From JAYKGU01 sp035285585 (GTDB taxonomy: Bacteria; Cyanobacteriota; Cyanobacteriia; CAKZMO01): 64,000 nt of DNA. The notes below the pieces were generated by a model. The model saw only the letters and a list, made by a program, of their open reading frames with translations. It was not told the origin of the DNA and did no database searches. This document shows positions 58,815 to 64,000 of the stretch, piece after piece; within the stretch, counting starts at the first letter, position 1, and every line of letters begins with the position of its first letter. Location of the stretch: NCBI GenBank assembly GCA_035285585.1, contig JAYKGU010000234.1, positions 1 to 64,000 of the forward strand, given 5' to 3'. A program made the translations under genes and the position numbers.

Positions 58815-61800
58815 TTAGCGGATTTGCTGTAACACCTCCTGTACCTGTTGCCGGAAATTGCCGCGATCGAACTTGGACATATAGCGTAGTTGAATCACTA
58901 CATCCACATTCCTCAAAGACTCCACATCATTTGGATCGTCTACACCGTTCAGATTCTCAGTGGTAAACGCCGTCGCCTGGGGCATTTCCAGTTCCCAGTT
59001 TGAGAGGACTCCCGTGCCCTCAAAGGGGAAGTAGCGATCGTCAAAGCGGAAGTTGATATCGAAGTTGCCGAACATACCGTAATCCTCCCGCTGTTTGGAC
59101 ACCGCAATTTGCTGGTTGGCCCGCCAGTTGACCCGCAGGGTGTTGCCCGTGGGCGGCGTTGCCCCTTCACCCCCCATGAGGTAGCGAACGGATCCAATGT
59201 CAGGGGCCAGCAGCGTTCTGTTGCCCAACTGGATCAGCGTGGCATTGAGGGATTCGTCCGGCTCTAGGGAGGGGGATTTCACCGTCATCGAGAGGGCGCG
59301 AATGATGCGGAAGTAGTGGCCCGGATAGTCCTGGTTAAACATCCGCTCGCCCAGCTCGAAGGTGCAGGTGCCAGTCCTCAACAGATTCAGGAACGCCTCG
59401 GGGAAGGTGCGCTTCAGGGAGATGGTTTTCTCGATCTCCTGGTAGCGGCTATCCTGGTCGATCGCCGTCTTCTCCAGGCGAGACAGTTCCAGCATCAGGG
59501 ATTCGCCCGCCAGCAGGCCGCGCCGCAGGTTGTCCCAGTGACCGAAATTAATCAGGCGATCGCCCGTACCAAATTCGTACTGGTAAGCCCGCTCAGCAGA
59601 CCGGGCCATAGAGTAGGCCAGCCGGTAAGCCTGGAAGTACAGCCCGGAGAGACGGGTGATCATCCAGTTATACAGGGCTTCGTTCGTGAACTTGCGCCGA
59701 TGGAATTCGGCAATTTGCTGATTCTGCTCAATGGTGCGGCGGTGGATCACCAACTCCTGCTCGGCTATCTGCCGTTGAAGGGTGGCGATCGCAATTTGCT
59801 GGTTAATTTCCGCCAGGTCAAACTCCGCCGTTTGTCGCTCCAGCACCCATTCATTCAGCCTGCGGCGGTACTCACCCGCCTTACCAACCAAGGCTGCTGT
59901 TGTTTCAATAATATCGGCAGTGGTGGCAATCAGTTCGGCAGCGCCATCCAGGGGGGCAGCAAGATTATCCCCAGACACGGCAATCCCGGTTGCAACGGAG
60001 GGAGGTAACCCCAACGTGACCTGCACACTGGCTTCCGGTGTGGCTTGGATAAAGCCCGTAGTCAGTTGCAGGAGGCCACTCACGCCCTTAGGAATTTGGG
60101 CAAGGCCCGTTAGAGTCAGCTCGGTTGCTTCTTCTGGCAAAAGCCCCTGCTCAATGGTATTGGTGAAGTAGGTTAATCGATTCTGAATATTTCGCTGGCT
60201 GATTTGCAAGGCATCCAGGGTTTCCTGGGCTTCATTCCGAGCGAGTTCGTGTACGGAGGTCATCAGTTCCAGGATGGCGCGCTCGTGGGTGTTCTCCAGC
60301 AGGGTCAACTGTTCCGCATCCCGGTTTTGAATCGCTTCCAGTAAAGCCGAGCCAAGGCTGATCACCTGGGCGGTCATCTCTTTGGCCCGCTCCAGCATGA
60401 AGGGGAAGCGGTAGTGGGGGACGGGGGTTTCCAGGTCGGACAGGATGCTGCCCAGGTCACGGCCACCGGCGGCAACGGCTTGCACCAGGGCACGCACATC
60501 AAGGGGCGGTTGGAACAGGGGGAGTTGCCGGAAAATACCCTCGATGTTGAGGCTATGGCGGATTTTGAATAGGCGATCTTCCACCCGATCCCAGAAGCCG
60601 ACGAAGTCGGTATTTTCGGTGACGCAGAAGGTGGTGACGATCGCCCCGTTCTGTGGCAGCGGCAGGCTGCCATTTCCGCCAGCGCCATTATCCGATGCAC
60701 CATTGCGGTCGGTGAAATCGGTCAGGAAGTCGGGAACCCGCTCTAATTCCTGGCGGATGGCGTTGTAATCGCCAATGGCCTCAAAGGCTCGATTTGCTCT
60801 GGCTTCAGGGCGGGGACCCAGGAGGTTAAAGGCCAGCACGTAGAGCAACGCCGCTTCATTGATCGACTCCCGCGTATTCTGGGTGAACAGGGTGTCACCC
60901 CAATCCAGCAGGTTGTCGATGTACTTCATCACGATCGCCTTCTGGTAAGCATTGACGCGCAGACGGGCGATCGCATGGGGGTCAAACGGATCACGACGAT
61001 ACGCATCCAGGGCGGCCTGGTTGGAAAGAATCTGATCCAGCGGTTTCAGGGGTTGCTCACGGAAGGGTAAGTATTGCCAGTAGCGATCGCGGTTGATGGC
61101 TCCATTCCCATTCCCATTGTTAGATTCAGGGGTGGTGGGGTTGAAGATGTAGTGATACCAGCGTTGAGCTTCTGCAAAGTTCTGGTTGGCATTGAGCTGG
61201 TTGGCAATCAGGAAGGGAATGTGGAAGAAGATTTCCTCGTAGTAAAGGCCAAATGCACCTTCAAAATCGATGGTCGTCGTGCCATTCGGGGTCGTCGCAC
61301 CGGGGGCAATGGATAGGAAGGATGGACCGTAGGTATCGAAGTTGCGTTCAGGGAGTTGTTGCGATCGCAAACTCAGCAAGCCATCAATACCATCTCGAAA
61401 AAGCGTCAGGTTCAATTCCCGCACCGCTGATGTATCCAGGCGTTCAAAGCGATACTGGGGAGTTTGGTCCGGCCTTATAACGGCCAACGCCGGATCAGGG
61501 GTAAAGGAAAAGGCCGTCTGGGGAACGGTTAAGGGAAACTCCAGTCGCTCTCCATCCGTTCCAATTTCCTGGTCAGTTTGCACCCGAATCAGGAACTGTT
61601 CTTCTCCTGTATCCAACACATACCAGCCTGGTCGATTGTTGATATCCATCAACGAGGTTTCAGACGGCAGGGTGCGCAATAGCCGGGCAGAGCTGTTGAA
61701 CACCCGATTGGTCTCAAGACGCCGATTCTCAAACCGCTGCATCAACTCTGAGTTGGTGGGATCGTCCTGTAATTGGGATTGTAGTTGGCTCAGTTCTGGC

Positions 61801-64000
61801 GTTGAAACCGACAAATCCAGTTCTGGGGCGCTGGCTAAGTGATAGTTATTGATATTGGAACCATCGCTGCGGGATACGTGCAGGAATGGTCTGGAAAAAT
61901 CATGAACAATGGGTTGGAATAAGGTATCGAGGCTGTACAGGTATCGCTTGTTGTCATCATTCACGATCCAACTGTGCAGATCTACAGTAGAAACAGTGAA
62001 GTTGTCCGTTAGTCGAAGTCCAATGCGTGCAAAGGTTTCCCGAACGCGTGCAATGCTTTCTTCACGGGATAAGTTATCTGTGGGAAGTAGGCTTGTAGAG
62101 CTAAAGTTTCCAGTGGCTAGCCTAAAAAGCGGAACTGCGAGGTGCATATCCAGCCGTCCCAGATACACCAACGATAGCCCCAGATCATAGTTCACGGCTG
62201 CCTGGTCTCGATGTTGCAGCGTAAACAATTCGCGATCGCGCCCATCCCGTAAGGTTCCCACCTGATCCGGATTGTCATAGATCACGATGATGCGTTCACG
62301 CCGTTCAATGGCGGGCGATCGCACCTCAAAGAAAGTTGCCAGAGCATAGACCCGCTGAAACTCCGCTCGGAATCGTTCCTCCGACAACAGTTCCCGCTCT
62401 ACCTCCGCGTAGGTCTGAGGTTGCACCCAGGTATTCATCAAATTGAGATAGGAGTAGCGAATGATGGGACGGTAAACGATCGTGTTCGTCTGGTTGTTAG
62501 GATTCGGTCGGTTGGCTTCGACGAATTCAACCCAGAACAGGAAGAGACGATTAAAGGCCAGCACTGGAGTCACAAACTCGGCATTAATGCCCAGGTCAAT
62601 CTTTTTCCAGGGCAGCCACCGGGTTCCGTTTACCAATTCCCGGTAGTAGAACATGTGGGGCTGGGTGGGAGTCCGTCCAACCAGGTAGAGGGTTTCATCG
62701 GGGTCCCGCTGGTTGGATACTGAGATGACGTACTGGGTTTCATCCTGCTGGATGGTGTAGTAAAACAACTCGTTGTCTACTGAATCCATCATGCGCCAAC
62801 GGGGGCGGTTTTGAGGTGCGGGCGCATTGCGATCGTAAATGGGTTCAATGCGGGCATCGGCAGAGAGGGTAATGCCCCGTTCCTGTATCAGGCTTCGCAG
62901 ACTGTCGGGAACAATGCCGTTATCAAAATCAATGGGGTTCAGCGTTGAGCCGTTAATTTGCTCCCGCAGCAGGATCTCAACATCTCTGTGAAGATAGGAA
63001 CCTACAATTTTCAAATCCGCCAGTTCGGTTACTTTGTTGAGGTAGTTGGTAAAGGCTTGCTCGACGGTTGCTCGGTTAATTTCATTTTGCAGAAGTTCCT
63101 GCTCCAGTTCCTCAAATTGAGGGGTTTTGGTGTCGCGCAGTTCGGGTTCGATGAAGCTTTCGGGATAGAGGAAGACCTTGCGGTTGGCTTCCCAGACCCG
63201 GTAGTTCTTCATCCACTCCCATTCATCCGCAGGGATGGTGGCCGGATTCACGCCTTTTTCCAGGTTCATGAGACAGCGCTGGACATAAAGCTGTAACGCT
63301 GCCGTTCCCTGAACAATGCGCGAGGTTTGCACTTCGCTGCCAATTTGCACATCCAGCAGCAGGTATTCGTACAGCAAATCCGCATCACGGCGGCCTGCGA
63401 AGCTGTCGTCAATCTGCCGGGGCAGGGCGTAGCTGAGCAGGGCATCTCGCTTGCGGGTGGCGAGGCGATCGCGCAAGGGCGGATACACCTGCTCCCACTG
63501 CTCCTCGTCGTACCGGGCACGCAGCACATTCAACAAAGCCACGGATTGCTGCTGGTAGAAGGGGAGGGTGAGATCACGGGTGTCGCTCAGTTGCAGCACA
63601 AAATCGATATTGACCTGGAGGAGCGTGGCGATCGCAAAGCCCTGTTGCAAGCGCGACAATCCTTCAACCCGGTTATAGGCCAGCTCGCCAAAGTGGGCCA
63701 TCAGACGAACAATCTGCCGTCGCTCCCAGCCGCTGAGGGCCTGGATTGCATCGAGAATGGTATCGGCGTCGGTTTGTTGCAGCACCCGCACCAGATTGCC
63801 ATCCCCATCGTTGAAAGCGGTGCGCAATTCGGTGAAGATCCGCAGGTTTTCCAGATCCGTCAGGCTGGGACGCAGCACATCCGTCACGCTGAACTGCGCA
63901 GGATTTTGCAGCAGCGCCCTGGTTTCCACAGTGCTCAGGGTAAACCGGATCACCAGATACAGGGCTTTGCTCAGGTAGTAGAGGTAATCCAGGAGTGCCG
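58815..64000 (-). CDS. second TcA-like toxin subunit, 5' part beyond window
   Basis: The frame stays open to the right edge (ALLDYLYYLSKALYL before the GTG at 63953), so the true start lies outside. The visible 1727 or so residues cover the shell (LRARYDEEQWEQVYPPLRDR, ALQLYVQRCLMNLEKGV), the FHIPFLIANQLNANQNFAEA block, FWDRVEDRLFKIRHSLNIEG, pore-forming helices and the TcB-binding end (GHWDNLRRGLLAGESL). It is clearly paralogous to the last third of the giant TcA but has no LamG unit where the latter has its thirteenth, and it ends about 100 residues earlier. Whether it carries a LamG array upstream cannot be seen. It converges on the STAND gene. Confidence 0.92.
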   Translation of the reverse strand, partial: ALLDYLYYLSKALYLVIRFTLSTVETRALLQNPAQFSVTDVLRPSLTDLENLRIFTELRTAFNDGDGNLVRVLQQTDADTILDAIQALSGWERRQIVRLMAHFGELAYNRVEGLSRLQQGFAIATLLQVNIDFVLQLSDTRDLTLPFYQQQSVALLNVLRARYDEEQWEQVYPPLRDRLATRKRDALLSYALPRQIDDSFAGRRDADLLYEYLLLDVQIGSEVQTSRIVQGTAALQLYVQRCLMNLEKGVNPATIPADEWEWMKNYRVWEANRKVFLYPESFIEPELRDTKTPQFEELEQELLQNEINRATVEQAFTNYLNKVTELADLKIVGSYLHRDVEILLREQINGSTLNPIDFDNGIVPDSLRSLIQERGITLSADARIEPIYDRNAPAPQNRPRWRMMDSVDNELFYYTIQQDETQYVISVSNQRDPDETLYLVGRTPTQPHMFYYRELVNGTRWLPWKKIDLGINAEFVTPVLAFNRLFLFWVEFVEANRPNPNNQTNTIVYRPIIRYSYLNLMNTWVQPQTYAEVERELLSEERFRAEFQRVYALATFFEVRSPAIERRERIIVIYDNPDQVGTLRDGRDRELFTLQHRDQAAVNYDLGLSLVYLGRLDMHLAVPLFRLATGNFSSTSLLPTDNLSREESIARVRETFARIGLRLTDNFTVSTVDLHSWIVNDDNKRYLYSLDTLFQPIVHDFSRPFLHVSRSDGSNINNYHLASAPELDLSVSTPELSQLQSQLQDDPTNSELMQRFENRRLETNRVFNSSARLLRTLPSETSLMDINNRPGWYVLDTGEEQFLIRVQTDQEIGTDGERLEFPLTVPQTAFSFTPDPALAVIRPDQTPQYRFERLDTSAVRELNLTLFRDGIDGLLSLRSQQLPERNFDTYGPSFLSIAPGATTPNGTTTIDFEGAFGLYYEEIFFHIPFLIANQLNANQNFAEAQRWYHYIFNPTTPESNNGNGNGAINRDRYWQYLPFREQPLKPLDQILSNQAALDAYRRDPFDPHAIARLRVNAYQKAIVMKYIDNLLDWGDTLFTQNTRESINEAALLYVLAFNLLGPRPEARANRAFEAIGDYNAIRQELERVPDFLTDFTDRNGASDNGAGGNGSLPLPQNGAIVTTFCVTENTDFVGFWDRVEDRLFKIRHSLNIEGIFRQLPLFQPPLDVRALVQAVAAGGRDLGSILSDLETPVPHYRFPFMLERAKEMTAQVISLGSALLEAIQNRDAEQLTLLENTHERAILELMTSVHELARNEAQETLDALQISQRNIQNRLTYFTNTIEQGLLPEEATELTLTGLAQIPKGVSGLLQLTTGFIQATPEASVQVTLGLPPSVATGIAVSGDNLAAPLDGAAELIATTADIIETTAALVGKAGEYRRRLNEWVLERQTAEFDLAEINQQIAIATLQRQIAEQELVIHRRTIEQNQQIAEFHRRKFTNEALYNWMITRLSGLYFQAYRLAYSMARSAERAYQYEFGTGDRLINFGHWDNLRRGLLAGESLMLELSRLEKTAIDQDSRYQEIEKTISLKRTFPEAFLNLLRTGTCTFELGERMFNQDYPGHYFRIIRALSMTVKSPSLEPDESLNATLIQLGNRTLLAPDIGSVRYLMGGEGATPPTGNTLRVNWRANQQIAVSKQREDYGMFGNFDINFRFDDRYFPFEGTGVLSNWELEMPQATAFTTENLNGVDDPNDVESLRNVDVVIQLRYMSKFDRGNFRQQVQEVLQQIR

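Overview
The window looks like chromosomal DNA of a filamentous, Leptolyngbya/Oscillatoriales-type cyanobacterium. This rests on the very frequent GCGATCGC (HIP1) palindrome, a Kdp potassium ATPase with a KdpD lacking its kinase half, an NB-ARC/WD40 protein, and short tandem octamer and 14-bp repeats. The species is inferred only loosely; no rRNA or tRNA gene was seen.

Region 1 (about 1-10.3 kb) is a potassium-uptake locus. A response regulator and a membrane histidine kinase point left. Rightward lie a small RCK_C-like ORF, kdpA, kdpB, a degenerate receiver-TPR protein, a KdpF-like peptide, kdpC and a short kdpD. Octamer repeat arrays break up the operon, and a reversed four-helix-bundle gene sits between kdpA and kdpB.

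Region 2 (10.5-12.6 kb) holds an AraC-type regulator and an NmrA-like NAD(P)-binding protein. Region 3 (12.8-25.1 kb) reads as a sulfur-compound island: a YeiH-type exporter, a TauE/SafE-type exporter, an Mrp Fe-S carrier, a HEAT-repeat protein, a 2[4Fe-4S] ferredoxin and an AprA-like flavoprotein. Divergent from these is a LysR regulator fused to a periplasmic-binding-protein-like domain. A sulfonate/nitrate-type ABC importer follows (ATPase, permease, lipoprotein binding protein). The C-terminal half of the regulator resembles the binding protein of the transporter next door. A PhoD-like phosphatase with RTX repeats follows at 25.5-27.8 kb.

Region 4 (28.5-64 kb) is the outstanding part: an insecticidal-type Tc (toxin complex) locus. 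It encodes a TcB-TcC fusion (2381 aa) with an unusual proline-rich, membrane-spanning, acidic C-terminus, then a giant TcA subunit of about 6190 aa. About twelve concanavalin/LamG-like domains (about 9 kb) are inserted in the VRP1 part of this TcA, and a thirteenth lies further on. A STAND protein (HTH-like N-terminus, NB-ARC, 14 WD40 repeats) follows. Convergent to it is a second TcA-like gene whose 5' part lies beyond the right edge. Two direct copies of a 108-bp MITE-like element bracket the TcB/C-TcA pair, and the second copy supplies the TcA stop codon. I infer a large cell-envelope or secreted toxin-injection machine with an expanded glycan-binding surface; its target is unknown.
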